A stretch of 64,000 nt of DNA, from assembly GCF_014204415.1 (NCBI RefSeq), contig NZ_JACHLE010000007.1, forward strand, positions 28,993-92,992, read 5' to 3'. Below are positions 43,105-52,569 of the stretch, piece after piece; positions within the stretch are counted from its first letter, which is position 1, and each line of letters begins with the position of its first letter. The notes under the pieces were generated by a model. The model ran no database searches. It was not told the DNA's origin and saw nothing but the letters and a program-made list of their open reading frames with translations. This DNA is from Chryseobacterium defluvii. GTDB lineage: Bacteria > Bacteroidota > Bacteroidia > Flavobacteriales > Weeksellaceae. The translations under genes and the position numbers were made by a program.

Positions 43105-43132
43105 TCTTAAAGGTTAAAAAATTTATTAAAAA

Positions 43133-43843
43133 ATGACAGGTTATTATCTTATTATTGGGATTTCGATGCTGGTAAGCTGGCTAGTTTCTTCCAGATTGAA
43201 ATCTAAATTTGAGCATTATTCCAAAGTTCATCTGCGAAACGGCCTCTCCGGGAAGGAGGTGGCGGAAAAAATGTTGCGGGATAATGGCATCACAGATGTT
43301 CAGGTGATCTCTGTTCCAGGGCAGTTGACAGATCATTATAATCCTGCGAATAAAACCGTAAATCTTTCAGAAGGGGTTTATATGCAGAGGAATGCTGCAG
43401 CTGCAGCGGTAGCTGCCCACGAATGCGGACATGCCGTACAGCATGCGGTAGGATACTCTATGCTCCAGCTACGTTCAAAACTGGTTCCGATCGTTAATAT
43501 AAGTTCTAACCTGATGCAGTTTGTTCTCATTGCAGGTATCGGTATTATGGCTGCCACTCAATCTGTGAGTGATCCTAACGGGAATACAACGGTTTTGGCA
43601 ATAGGTGTGCTTATGTTTGCATTTACTACGCTTTTTGCTTTTGTGACACTTCCTGTGGAGTATGATGCAAGCAACAGGGCTATGAAATGGCTTAAGGATA
43701 CGGGGACCGTGACTTCTGAGGAATATGTGGGAGTTCAGGACAGTTTAAAATGGGCAGCCAGAACTTACGTGGTGGCCGCTCTCGGGTCTTTGGCTCAACT
43801 CCTTTACTGGGCTTCTCTGCTGATGGGAGGAAGAAGAGGTTGA
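43133..43843 (+). CDS. YugP-type zinc metallopeptidase, membrane bound
   Basis: A protein of 236 residues: an N-terminal helix (IIGISMLVSWLVSSRLKS), the zinc motif AAHECGHAVQHA near residue 94, two central helices (VLIAGIGIMAATQ, LAIGVLMFAFTTLFAFVTLP) and the third ligand region VEYDASNRAMKWL near 180. It matches the neutral zinc metallopeptidase family (DUF/PF04298 type) of the inner membrane. Substrate unknown. Confidence 0.9.
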   Translation: MTGYYLIIGISMLVSWLVSSRLKSKFEHYSKVHLRNGLSGKEVAEKMLRDNGITDVQVISVPGQLTDHYNPANKTVNLSEGVYMQRNAAAAAVAAHECGHAVQHAVGYSMLQLRSKLVPIVNISSNLMQFVLIAGIGIMAATQSVSDPNGNTTVLAIGVLMFAFTTLFAFVTLPVEYDASNRAMKWLKDTGTVTSEEYVGVQDSLKWAARTYVVAALGSLAQLLYWASLLMGGRRG

Positions 43844-43848
43844 TCTTT

Positions 43849-43905
43849 TGATCATTAAAAGATTGAAAGATTAAAAAATTAAAAGATTAAAAGATTAGAG
43901 AGTGT
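43849..43905. repeat. AAAAGATTA word tract
   Basis: ATTAAAAGATTGAAAGATTA followed by AAAAATTAAAAGATTAAAAG: about five copies of a 9-base word, between convergent genes. Confidence 0.6.
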
Positions 43906-43949
43906 AAGGAAAAAGGCGAATTTGCTCTTTTACTTTTCTGCTTTTTAGA

Positions 43950-44555
43950 TTAATTTTTAAATTCAAAAGTAATATACTGCATCTCGGACAATTTGTCTGA
44001 GATGCTTTCTTTTTGGGCAATTTTCAATGAAGCGGTAAGGGTGCAGCTTTCATCGGCATCAAAATTGAGAACTTTAGCGTCATACTTTGAAAGTAATGTA
44101 AAGATGGTATTCTGCTGGTTGAAATTGAAGTGAATTTCTATTTCCGTTTCCAGTTCCCTGGTGATGATATTAGCTTCTTCCAGTGTGATTTTTGCAGATT
44201 CCTTATATGCCTTTACCAATCCGGATACTCCAAGTTTTGTTCCCCCATAATACCGGACTACAATAACCAGTATATTGGTGATCTCATTCGCCAGTAGCTG
44301 ATTGTAAATAGGCAGTCCGGCACTTCCAGAAGGTTCTCCGTCATCATTGGCGCGATAATTTTCGCCGTTTAGGCCCATTCTGAAAGCATAGCAGTGATGA
44401 GTGGCTTTGGGATGTTCGACTCTTACTTTTTCCAGAGTGTTCTTAAGTTCGTTCTCATTACTGACAGGGTAAGCAAATCCAATGAACTTGCTTCCTTTTT
44501 CTTTTAACAGGATATCTTCAATGGGCTTTTCTATGGTTTTGTACTCGAACAGCAT
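43950..44555 (-). CDS. YigZ/IMPACT family protein
   Basis: A protein of 201 residues. The conserved N-terminal core KGSKFIGFAYPV, ATHHCYAFR, RANDDGEPSGSAGLPI and VVRYYGGTKLGVSGLVKAY is complete, followed by the small C-terminal domain. Family members are linked to translation control (IMPACT) but the bacterial function is unclear. Its start shares a base with the ribD stop. Confidence 0.92.
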   Translation of the reverse strand: MLFEYKTIEKPIEDILLKEKGSKFIGFAYPVSNENELKNTLEKVRVEHPKATHHCYAFRMGLNGENYRANDDGEPSGSAGLPIYNQLLANEITNILVIVVRYYGGTKLGVSGLVKAYKESAKITLEEANIITRELETEIEIHFNFNQQNTIFTLLSKYDAKVLNFDADESCTLTASLKIAQKESISDKLSEMQYITFEFKN

Positions 44556-45577
44556 TATCCTTTCTTATAAAATTGAATCAAATTATCTCTATAATACTCA
44601 ATCCTGGCAGCTTTGAATTCAAACTCAGGTGCTTTTGTTCCATTTTCAAGGATTAAATTTTCATTTTTGATGACAATTGCTTCATCCCAAAGACCCGCAT
44701 CAATGAATTGCTGCAGGGTAAATTTTCCACCTTCGATAATGACAGATTGTATTTGTTCCCTATATAAGGCATTCATTAAGTTTTGCAGGAAATTTTCTCT
44801 TTCTATTTTAATCAATTTGATATTATCCTGAACTTCTTCTTTAATGGTATTGAAAATGAGAGTTCGGGATTCTTTATTATAAAGTTTGAAGTTTTCAGGA
44901 ACTTTTAAATCAAAATCGATCAATATTCTGACCGGATTTATTCCTTCAACGTTTCTTACCGTTAAACCCGGGTTGTCGTTAAGTGCGGTTTGTGTTCCTA
45001 CGAGAATTGCATGTTCATCTGCTCTTAGCTGATGTACAAATTGATTGACCAAAGAGTTGGAAATTGAAACAGGCTGGAAGTCCTTGTCTAAAAATCCGTC
45101 ACCGGATTCTGCCCATTTTAAAATAATATAAGGCCTTTTCTTCTCATGATAAGTAAAAAATCTTTTATTGAGTTCTATGCACTCTTTTTCCAGAATACCT
45201 GAAACAACTTCTATTCCTGCATCCTGAATGATCTTTTTACCTTTTCCGTTCACTTTATCATGGGAGTCCATTGCGCCGATAACCACCTTTTTGAATCCCA
45301 GTTCTTTGATCTTTAAGGCGCAGGGAGGGGTTTTTCCGTAATGTGCACAGGGCTCCAGAGAAACATAAATAGTAGAATCCGAGATGAGTTCTTTGTTTTT
45401 AACAGAATTGATCGCATTGATCTCTGCATGGTTTTCTCCGGCTTTATGATGATACCCTTCCCCGATGATTTTGCCATTATGTACGATTACGCTTCCTACC
45501 AAAGGATTAGGATAGGTTTTGCCCAAAGCTTTTTGAGCCAGTTCAATGCATCTTTTGATGTAGAGTTCGTCCTGCAT
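44555..45577 (-). CDS. ribD: riboflavin biosynthesis deaminase/reductase RibD
   Basis: A protein of 340 residues with two domains. Residues 1-145 are the zinc deaminase (HAEINAI near 50, SLEPCAHYGKTPPC near 75). Residues 146-340 are the reductase (RPYIILKWAESGDGF, VGTQTALNDNPGLTVR, VIIEGGKFTLQQFI). It catalyses two successive steps from the GTP cyclohydrolase II product. It is coupled to yigZ. Confidence 0.95.
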   Translation of the reverse strand: MQDELYIKRCIELAQKALGKTYPNPLVGSVIVHNGKIIGEGYHHKAGENHAEINAINSVKNKELISDSTIYVSLEPCAHYGKTPPCALKIKELGFKKVVIGAMDSHDKVNGKGKKIIQDAGIEVVSGILEKECIELNKRFFTYHEKKRPYIILKWAESGDGFLDKDFQPVSISNSLVNQFVHQLRADEHAILVGTQTALNDNPGLTVRNVEGINPVRILIDFDLKVPENFKLYNKESRTLIFNTIKEEVQDNIKLIKIERENFLQNLMNALYREQIQSVIIEGGKFTLQQFIDAGLWDEAIVIKNENLILENGTKAPEFEFKAARIEYYRDNLIQFYKKG

Positions 45578-45704
45578 AATATGAAAAAAGCGAAGACAAA
45601 TTTCTTTGTTTCGCCTTTGTATTTTTTAATTGTATAGACTTAAAGAGTAAAGAAAAAAGATAAAAGACTTTTTAGTTGCTTCCTGCTAATTTCTTTGCGT
45701 TCAG

Positions 45705-45757
45705 TTTGTCATGCTAAAAACATCTCAATGGGGTTTATATTCCTGTGGAATGACAAA
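45705..45757. repeat. palindromic repeat, copy 2 of a two-copy family
   Basis: Arms TTTGTCAT and ATGACAAA with an interior sharing TGTCATGCT, CATCTC, TATTCCT and GAATGACA with 16191-16254. Confidence 0.7.
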
Positions 45758-45778
45758 ACCGGGTGTATGATGTTTCAT

Positions 45779-46168
45779 CTATTTCTTTCCTTTCAGAGCC
45801 TTTAGCTCTTCTTTAAGGCTGTTGTTTTCTTCCTTCAGAAGTTTAATGTAATCCTGCAGGTTGTCTATCATAGAATTCGGGATGTTGTAATTGGTATTGT
45901 TACCGTAAAGAAGATTATAAAATCCTGAATTCTCACTTATGGTATTATATTCATTATTAATAACTACTTTAGAGTCTTCATCTTCATAGATATCTTCTAC
46001 TGAAACTTCCAGAAAATTGGCTATTTTTTCCCATTCATCTTTTATGATCTTCACATCCCCACTTTCTTTTCTGCTGTAGTTAGACACATCTGTTGCGATT
46101 ATATCTGCAATCTGCTGCTGGGTATAACCTTTCTTTTTTCTTATGGCGCGAAGTTTTTCTTTTTGCAT
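45779..46168 (-). CDS. XRE-family transcriptional regulator
   Basis: A protein of 129 residues. An N-terminal HTH_3 domain covers residues 5-62 (LRAIRKKKGYTQQQIADII, then a Ser-containing recognition helix VSNYSRKESG). The C-terminus (about 98-127) is a heptad-like helix LQDYIKLLKEENNSLKEELK that should dimerise. A near-neighbour target is not evident; both sides are core genes. Confidence 0.88.
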   Translation of the reverse strand: MQKEKLRAIRKKKGYTQQQIADIIATDVSNYSRKESGDVKIIKDEWEKIANFLEVSVEDIYEDEDSKVVINNEYNTISENSGFYNLLYGNNTNYNIPNSMIDNLQDYIKLLKEENNSLKEELKALKGKK

Positions 46169-46350
46169 ATTGGTTTTTTTACAAAATAATATTAAGTTTC
46201 GGCTAAAGCCAATTGGTTTTTCTTTTTATCTAAAACAAGTCAAAGTTCATTTCTATTGGTCCAGCCATTTATTTTTTGCCCTTTATTCGTTGACTCAAAT
46301 TTGTAATTAAAAAATAAAATGGTTTGTATAAAAACTATTCTTTAATTTTC

Positions 46351-46392
46351 ACTATCAACTATCAACTATCAACTATCAACTATCAACTATCA
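46351..46392. repeat. perfect 7-bp tandem repeat (6 copies of ACTATCA)
   Basis: Six exact copies in 42 bases just past the stop of the DUF349 gene. It is the purest of the word tracts in the window and is likely variable in copy number. Confidence 0.9.
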
Positions 46393-46404
46393 AACTCATA
46401 ACCA

Positions 46405-48213
46405 TTAACTTTCTCCTGCAATGATATTGTGAAGATTCTGTCTTAAGGTTTCCAGATGGGCTTTCTTCTCATCAATGGTATTGAAAGTATCTCTTAACAA
46501 CGGATTTTCTCTTGACGGCTTGTTGAAGAATGCCAGGTTGTTTTCCAGTTTTACGATCTCTGCTTCAAGATCGGCTATCTGGCTCTTGATTTTTCTGGCT
46601 TTGTCTGTAAGCTGGTTTTCGGATAAGCCTTCTTCTTTAAGCTCAAGCTCATTGATTTTATTGAGCTTCAGTTTCTCTCTTAAGGTCTTATTGAACTCTG
46701 TGTTGATAGAAATTTTATCTCTCGGAACTTTTCCGATATTATTCCATGCGGTTTTTATGGCTTCAATTCTTTCGATACTTCCTTCTTCATTGGTCACCGT
46801 TTTCAGCTCATCAAGAAGGTCTTTTTTATGCTTGTAGTTTTCTTTCCAGTTATCTGTAGAAGCATTGCTTTTTTCTCTGTAATTGTTGAAGAAAGCATTA
46901 CAGGCATCGCGGAATTCGTCCCAGATCTTATTGGTCATACTTTTCGGAACATGTCCTACTTTCTTCCAGTCCTCCTGTAGTTTTTTGAATAGCGGAACGG
47001 CAATATCCCAATCCTCATTATTCACATTATCCTTAGCTGTCTGGATCAGCTTTAATTTATCTTCCAGATTGGTCTGCTGAGAACCTTTCAGGGATTTATA
47101 ATAACTGTTTTTGTGGGTGTTGAACCCTCTTAAAGTTGTTTTGAAATCATTCCAGTTCTGATTGGAAAGTTTTCTGGGCACGCTTCCTGTTTTCAAAAAT
47201 TCTGAACGCAGATCTTCCACTTTTCGGATGGCATTCTGCCAGTAATTGTGGTTAGGCGTTTCAGAAGGTGCCGAAAGTTTTCCGATCTCTGCAATGATCT
47301 GGTTTTTCTTTTCAAGATTGGTATTCTGCTCTGCTTCAATGGCAGCGGATAGTTCAGATTTTCTTTCATGGATCTTGTTGGAGATCTCTTTGAACTCTTC
47401 CCATGTTTTTTCACGGAATTCTTCCGCCACAGGTTCTGCTTCTTCTTTCCAAAGCTTATGAAGATACTGCAATTCGTTCAGGGCCTTCTGGATCACGGGC
47501 TCATTCTCCAGCTCTTTGGCACGGGCAATAATGTGCTGCCTTTTTTCAAGATTATGGCTGTATTCCTGCTCCAGAAACTCTTTATTCAGGTCCAGCATCT
47601 GATAAAACTGATTCAGGTGATGGAAGTAATTGTTATTGAGGATCCTGAACTCGGATTTTGGAACCTGCCCGGCTTTGGACCAGTCTTCTTTTATTTCCCG
47701 GATAGATTTGAAAAGATTGGTGCCCGGTTCAGAATTTGTATAAAGGTTTTTCAGTCTTTCGATGATGCTTTGGCGGTGTTCCAGATTTTTCTTTTGCTCT
47801 TCTTCGAGCTTTTTCTGGAAAGAATCATGCTTTTCCCTGAAGATATTGATCAAGGCGGAAAATTTAGCCTGCGAGGGATGCTCATAGCTGAAATTTTCAG
47901 GAGCATTTCCGGCTTCCACATATTCGTGTTTTTTGTCTTCTACTTCATCATGGATGTAATGACTTGCTTTTTCTTTGAGTAGATTGAATGTTTTGAAGTT
48001 TTCACCGGCATTGGCAGAATTGATGATGTTTTCCATTTCTTTCAAGGCATCGGGCAGAGTAATATCAGCACTCACTTGCTCCTCAAAATGTTCCGCATCT
48101 TCTTCATGCGGAATTTCATCATGAGATGCTGTATTTTCTGATGTTTCTTCCTGGGGAACCTCGGTAGAATTCTTCTTTTCTTCGTTTTCAGAAAGGTTGT
48201 TTTCTGTAGTCAT
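46405..48213 (-). CDS. DUF349 repeat protein
   Basis: A protein of 602 residues from the ATG at 48213 (MTTENNLSENEEKKN); the frame goes on to 48267 but without a better start. The acidic N-terminus (about 1-60) is followed by five DUF349 units, each about 70-80 residues and ending in a WKxxGxVP-like turn (WSKAGQVP, LWKEEAEPV, EFLKTGSVP, DWKKVGHVP, AWNNIGKVP). The whole is helical coiled coil. DUF349 proteins are cytosolic and uncharacterised; many flavobacteria have one. Confidence 0.88.
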   Translation of the reverse strand: MTTENNLSENEEKKNSTEVPQEETSENTASHDEIPHEEDAEHFEEQVSADITLPDALKEMENIINSANAGENFKTFNLLKEKASHYIHDEVEDKKHEYVEAGNAPENFSYEHPSQAKFSALINIFREKHDSFQKKLEEEQKKNLEHRQSIIERLKNLYTNSEPGTNLFKSIREIKEDWSKAGQVPKSEFRILNNNYFHHLNQFYQMLDLNKEFLEQEYSHNLEKRQHIIARAKELENEPVIQKALNELQYLHKLWKEEAEPVAEEFREKTWEEFKEISNKIHERKSELSAAIEAEQNTNLEKKNQIIAEIGKLSAPSETPNHNYWQNAIRKVEDLRSEFLKTGSVPRKLSNQNWNDFKTTLRGFNTHKNSYYKSLKGSQQTNLEDKLKLIQTAKDNVNNEDWDIAVPLFKKLQEDWKKVGHVPKSMTNKIWDEFRDACNAFFNNYREKSNASTDNWKENYKHKKDLLDELKTVTNEEGSIERIEAIKTAWNNIGKVPRDKISINTEFNKTLREKLKLNKINELELKEEGLSENQLTDKARKIKSQIADLEAEIVKLENNLAFFNKPSRENPLLRDTFNTIDEKKAHLETLRQNLHNIIAGES

Positions 48214-48285
48214 AGCAAATCTTTTATGTGAGTGGCGCAAATATCCTTGATATAGCTGTAAAGCCAATTAATGCACTAATTTATG

Positions 48286-49023
48286 TTATTTTTTTTGAAA
48301 ATTCCAAATTTCCCAAGCTTTTTCTGCTTGCTGTTCAAGCATATAATAGCCGTTTGCGGTTTTTGCCCCTTTTTCAGACGCATTGATGATAAATCGGGTG
48401 TAATTGGGATTGTATATCAGGTCTATGACCAGATGTTCTTCTGTAAGCCCTTCAAAAGGGAAATTCAGGCAGTCTTCCACATTCGGGAAAGTTCCTACCG
48501 GAGTACACTGGATAATGATCTTATGCTCCCGTACTGTTTCCTTATCCAGGTTGTCAAAATTAAGCTCCGAAGCTCTTGAAACGGTTTTTGAAGTGATCCC
48601 GTTTTTATCCAGAACATATTTCACGGCTTTTGCAGCACCTCCGTCTCCCAAAATCAGCGCTGAATTGTGGTAAGGTTTTTTATGAAGCATAAGGGTCTTT
48701 TCAAATCCGAAGGCGTCCGTATTGTACCCTGTTTTTTTTCCATCCTGGACTAAAACACAATTTACGGCACCTATCTGCCGGGCTTCATCACTCAGATCAT
48801 CCAGATAATCTATTATTTTTTCCTTGTAGGGAATGGTTACATTGAAGCCCAAAAGCTGAGGGTCTGAAAAAAGACCTTCAACATCCCCGATCTCCTTCGT
48901 ATCAAAAATATCGTAGGAGAAATCTTTCAGCATTAATTTCTGAAATTTGTCTTCAAAAAATTTTTTGGAAAAAGAATAAGATATGTTTCTCCCGATCAAG
49001 CCTAATTTTTTATTGGAATCCAT
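48286..49023 (-). CDS. aroE: shikimate dehydrogenase
   Basis: A protein of 245 residues, slightly short for AroE. The shikimate pocket is seen in LGLIGRNISYSFSKKF and FNVTIPYKEKIIDYLDDLS with the catalytic Lys, then GYNTDAFGFE, the NADP loop ALILGDGGAAKAVKYVLD, and IIQCTPVGTFP. It reduces dehydroshikimate in aromatic amino-acid synthesis. It lies downstream of the endonuclease terminator and so needs its own promoter. Confidence 0.94.
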   Translation of the reverse strand: MDSNKKLGLIGRNISYSFSKKFFEDKFQKLMLKDFSYDIFDTKEIGDVEGLFSDPQLLGFNVTIPYKEKIIDYLDDLSDEARQIGAVNCVLVQDGKKTGYNTDAFGFEKTLMLHKKPYHNSALILGDGGAAKAVKYVLDKNGITSKTVSRASELNFDNLDKETVREHKIIIQCTPVGTFPNVEDCLNFPFEGLTEEHLVIDLIYNPNYTRFIINASEKGAKTANGYYMLEQQAEKAWEIWNFQKK

Positions 49024-49030
49024 AGCTCAA

Positions 49031-49060
49031 AAATAAAAAAAAGCCGGATAAAACCGGCCT
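49031..49060 (-). terminator. terminator after the endonuclease gene
   Basis: Minus-strand hairpin GCCGG-TTTTAT-CCGGC followed by eight T (plus-strand 49058 to 49035). Confidence 0.75.
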
Positions 49061-49082
49061 TCGTTATTAAAAATATTTTCTC

Positions 49083-50864
49083 TTATTCTACAATGAATTT
49101 TGTAGTATTATTGTCTGTTTTAAGAATATAGTTTCCTTTTGCAAGACCTTTAAGACTGATCTTATTGGAATTTTTAAACGGATTTTCAATCACTTCGATC
49201 AGCTTTCCGGACAAGTCGTAGATCTCAGCTTTTGAAATTTTGTACAGGTTTTCTCCTTTTACATAAAGCTCGTTGTTTTTAACAGGGTTAGGATAAACAC
49301 TGAAAGATTTTTCTTTTGCAGCAGTTTCGGAAGTTCCTAGTGTGGCACATGTCCAGCTAAGTCCATCCAATGCAACTCTGTTTGAGCCTACAGGATTTAT
49401 GATCTTAATCACTACATTCCCTGAAACATTGATATTATTGATTGTCGTAGTGGTTGCAGTCGAGCTGTAAGGAATAGTTCCCACTATATTACCGTTTATT
49501 TCAACATTCAGGTTGTTGGAACTGCCTGAGAATTTCAGTTGTGTAGTCAAGGTAAGGCTTTGGATTCCGCCAGCAATGGCTGAACTGGTAAGATTACCAT
49601 TCTGGATGGTAATTGCCCTGCCATTGATGGTCTGATCTGTTCTGGCATCTGTAGCTGTCCATGTAATTCCGGCATTAGTCCATGTTCTTGTTGTATAGTT
49701 AGAGGCGTTGGCAGGAATTGTTTCAAAATCCTCTGTTCCACAGCTTCCTCCTACAGGCCCTGCCAGGGTAGTGCCCGGTGAAGTATTGCTTTGGGATGAT
49801 AAATTTCCGGCCGCATCCTTAGCAATAACGTAGAAATTGTAAGTGGTAAGCGGGGCAAGCCCAGAAACTGTTGCAGTGGTTCCTGAAACAGAAGTATATA
49901 AAGTACCATTTACATATACATTATAACCGACTACTCCGATATTATCTGTAGAAGCCGTCCAACTTAAAGAGATAGAATTGGATGTAGGAGTGTTTGTCGC
50001 TAAATTCGTTGGTGTGGTAGGGGCTTGGGTATCTACTGTAGTAGTTCCCCAAACGCGGGTTACGAAGTTAGGATCGTCAATATAAGGGTTTCTGTTTCCC
50101 TGATAAGTATAGGAAGCATTGTTTCTTGCAATTTCTAATGGAGATACAGGATCTAAAGCGTGCCATGCCAATAGCTGATCAAGCTCCCATTGCTGAAGTC
50201 CCGGATAATCTACTCCTCCAAGCATATCTCCGGTTCCGTTTGAGCTTGTAAAATTGGCCAGCCTGTCTCCATATCTGGTGACAAAATAAAAGATCATTCT
50301 GGCAACATCTCCTTTAAAAGCATCGATGGGCTCGAAAACAGTCCCTGAGTATCCTGAAGAAACAGAGTTTCCTAATTTAGAACCGTTTAAAGAAGTGTAG
50401 GAAGCTGTTCCCACTTTCCCGAAAGGATAATTAGATCTTTTGTTATTTACCCATCCGTCTGTTGCCCTGATGAAATGGACATCAGAGACCATTGGGCTGG
50501 CTTCGTTAAAAAGGCTTTGGGGAACAATGTGTTCTCTGTTGTAGCAGTCTGCTTCACTGTTATAGCTTCCACATTGATTGGCACCTACGGTGAAGTTGTA
50601 AGGATCATTTCCATTAGGATTCTCAGAATAGATATCCAGGATAGATCCGTCATTTTCATAAAAATTATCAACATCAGTAGTCTGATAAGCTGTCCATAAT
50701 CCGCCATATCCATGATCCTGATGGCCATTGGTAATGATCAGCCTCAGGGCAGTCTTCAGGTCAGCGCCCGTTAATCCGGCGGTTCCGTTATAATATCCCG
50801 GCGGTTGGGCAAATGCATTAATAAATGCAAAAATTAGCAAAAAAGAAAATAAAATTCGTTTCAT
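49083..50864 (-). CDS. secreted endonuclease I with FN3 domain and type IX sorting tail
   Basis: A protein of 593 residues from the ATG at 50864, giving signal peptide MKRILFSFLLIFAFINAFAQ. Domains: endonuclease I/EndA (about 25-270; YNREHIVPQSLFN near 122 has the catalytic His, NNKRSNYPFG follows), fibronectin type III (about 280-370), a jelly-roll-like domain with EDFETIP, and a C-terminal sorting domain of about 75 residues (SVYPNPVKN to FIVE). It should be exported by the type IX system and attached or released to digest extracellular DNA. Confidence 0.92.
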   Translation of the reverse strand: MKRILFSFLLIFAFINAFAQPPGYYNGTAGLTGADLKTALRLIITNGHQDHGYGGLWTAYQTTDVDNFYENDGSILDIYSENPNGNDPYNFTVGANQCGSYNSEADCYNREHIVPQSLFNEASPMVSDVHFIRATDGWVNNKRSNYPFGKVGTASYTSLNGSKLGNSVSSGYSGTVFEPIDAFKGDVARMIFYFVTRYGDRLANFTSSNGTGDMLGGVDYPGLQQWELDQLLAWHALDPVSPLEIARNNASYTYQGNRNPYIDDPNFVTRVWGTTTVDTQAPTTPTNLATNTPTSNSISLSWTASTDNIGVVGYNVYVNGTLYTSVSGTTATVSGLAPLTTYNFYVIAKDAAGNLSSQSNTSPGTTLAGPVGGSCGTEDFETIPANASNYTTRTWTNAGITWTATDARTDQTINGRAITIQNGNLTSSAIAGGIQSLTLTTQLKFSGSSNNLNVEINGNIVGTIPYSSTATTTTINNINVSGNVVIKIINPVGSNRVALDGLSWTCATLGTSETAAKEKSFSVYPNPVKNNELYVKGENLYKISKAEIYDLSGKLIEVIENPFKNSNKISLKGLAKGNYILKTDNNTTKFIVE

Positions 50865-50912
50865 TTTTAAAAATTGGGGCATAAAGGTACAAAAAAATGA
50901 AAACTAAGAATA

Positions 50913-52118
50913 TTAATTTTTGATAATATATTCTTTACTTATTTTTGAAAAGAACCAGGAAATGGTAAACCCGAATAGAGCAGCTGTAAGCGCTACAATG
51001 AAATAATTTTTTCCTACAATTTTTACAGGGAATGGCAAAGCTTCATTTGCTCTGAAAAATTCTGTATAAAGCTGAAAATAGCATAATGCGGTCCCAAGAA
51101 TAAGACCTGAAATGATCCCGGAAATTACAATCAGGATGCCGGTATAGAAATAGGTTTTTCTCAAGTGGCTTAAGGGGAATCCCAATGAGATCAGAGATCT
51201 GGCCTGCTCTTTTTTATCAAGCTGTAAAATAATAATAGCGCCCGCCAGATTGAAAGTAGTAATAAAAATAACCAATGCAAAGATGAGATAAATGAAGAGT
51301 TTTTCTGTATTGATCATTTTCCAGAAAGCAGCATTTTCCTCTTCTTTGGTTTTGATATCAATATTTTTACCGAGGGAAGACAAAAGCTGGGCTTTTACGG
51401 CATCTATATTTTCAGGATTTTTTAATTTGATAACGATCTGATAAGCGGATTTTTTTGGCAGGTTGAGTAGTTCCTCGGTCAGCTCAATAGGCGAAATGAT
51501 ATAATTGTTCAATTGATCTTTTCCGGGAAAAACACCGGTTACGAGAATGTCTTTTTTATTATAAATATCTTCTTCTTTATTGATGATACCGGTTCCTGGT
51601 TTAGGCATGAAAATCGTAGCATACCCCCCGGCAGAGGCAACCGGGATCGACAGCCTGTTATCAAGGGAGTTTTCCATGATTACCTCATTGGAGTATTCAA
51701 AACCGGGATATGTTCCGTAGAAAACATCCTTATCAATAGGATTTACCTTAATGTAAGCAGAATCAACTCCTCTTAAATAGGCAATATCTCCTTTGCCGTT
51801 GTATGTTACATATATTTTTTCCTCAATTATGTGGGAAAAATTACTGATCTCTTTGTTGTTTTTTAGGATATTACTGATCTTATCCGGTTCTTTGATGGTC
51901 TTTCCGGACGTACTTTTAATGGTAAGGTCAGCATGAAGGTTGGAAATAAGTTCTTTATTAAGATCCTCCAGTCCAGAAAATACCGAGATGATCACAAACA
52001 TTGCAGTTACGGCAACTGTCATGGCTCCTACGGCCAGCCACGTAATAAACGTAACGGCGGTACTTCCTTTTTTTGCCAAAAGGTACCTTGAAGCTATATA
52101 AAATGCAATGTTTTTCAA
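50913..52118 (-). CDS. FtsX/LolC-E-family ABC permease
   Basis: A protein of 401 residues. One N-terminal helix (FITWLAVGAMTVAVTAMFVI near 23) is followed by a large periplasmic domain and three C-terminal helices (FIYLIFALVIFITTFNLAGA, GILIVISGIISGLILGTALC, YFIVALTAALFGFTISWF). This is the architecture of LolC/LolE, the permeases that free lipoproteins from the inner membrane. No ATPase gene is adjacent. One base separates it from rbfA. Confidence 0.85.
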   Translation of the reverse strand: MKNIAFYIASRYLLAKKGSTAVTFITWLAVGAMTVAVTAMFVIISVFSGLEDLNKELISNLHADLTIKSTSGKTIKEPDKISNILKNNKEISNFSHIIEEKIYVTYNGKGDIAYLRGVDSAYIKVNPIDKDVFYGTYPGFEYSNEVIMENSLDNRLSIPVASAGGYATIFMPKPGTGIINKEEDIYNKKDILVTGVFPGKDQLNNYIISPIELTEELLNLPKKSAYQIVIKLKNPENIDAVKAQLLSSLGKNIDIKTKEEENAAFWKMINTEKLFIYLIFALVIFITTFNLAGAIIILQLDKKEQARSLISLGFPLSHLRKTYFYTGILIVISGIISGLILGTALCYFQLYTEFFRANEALPFPVKIVGKNYFIVALTAALFGFTISWFFSKISKEYIIKN

Positions 52119-52119
52119 A

Positions 52120-52479
52120 TTATAAAACAGGATTGTCGCCTTCGCCTCTTAGTTCTCTTTCCAATTTTTCCACATCGTCAAGGGAAGTATCCAGATAAAA
52201 ATTAAGCTGTGGAATTACCCGCACCTGCTTTGCCATTTTCTGACCAATAAAATTTCTGTACTGAGCTTTGTTTTCTTCTATCTCTTTCATAATAGAAGAG
52301 CGAAACTCCTGTGGGAATATGCTTAAATAAATTTTAGCAATGCTGAGATCCGCAGTTACTTTAACATCGGATACGGATACTAAAAAACTCTGCTTGCTGT
52401 CCGCAGCCTGTTTGCGGAAAAGTTCTGCGAAGTCTTCCTGTATAATTTGTGCTACTTTTCTTTGTCTGTTACTTTCCAT
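52120..52479 (-). CDS. rbfA: ribosome-binding factor A
   Basis: A protein of 119 residues from the ATG at 52479 (MESNRQRKVAQIIQEDFAEL). The KH-like fold is shown by VSVSDVKVTADLSIAKIYLS and the C-terminal VRVIPQLNFYLDTSLDDVEK. It acts in 16S rRNA maturation. Longer in-frame starts cross the promoter box. Confidence 0.94.
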   Translation of the reverse strand: MESNRQRKVAQIIQEDFAELFRKQAADSKQSFLVSVSDVKVTADLSIAKIYLSIFPQEFRSSIMKEIEENKAQYRNFIGQKMAKQVRVIPQLNFYLDTSLDDVEKLERELRGEGDNPVL

Positions 52480-52487
52480 AAGTGGTG

Positions 52488-52495
52488 CAAATTTA
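52488..52495 (-). promoter_or_regulatory. -7 promoter box for rbfA
   Basis: TAAATTTG on the minus strand, 8 bases before the ATG at 52479; like ruvX it implies an almost leaderless mRNA. Confidence 0.65.
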
Positions 52496-52569
52496 GTACT
52501 TTTGTTTGAATTGCAGATTTGAAAATTTGATCCGTGTATCAAATTTATGATTTAATTATAATTGTATTT

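Noticed and set aside
46351..46392. CRISPR-like array
   Set aside because: Unit of 7 bases with no spacers between copies; it is a simple tandem repeat.
47368..47982. Plus-strand frame of 204 codons opposite the DUF349 gene
   Set aside because: Phe/Leu-rich reading that reflects the Lys/Glu-rich coiled coil on the other strand; no independent support.
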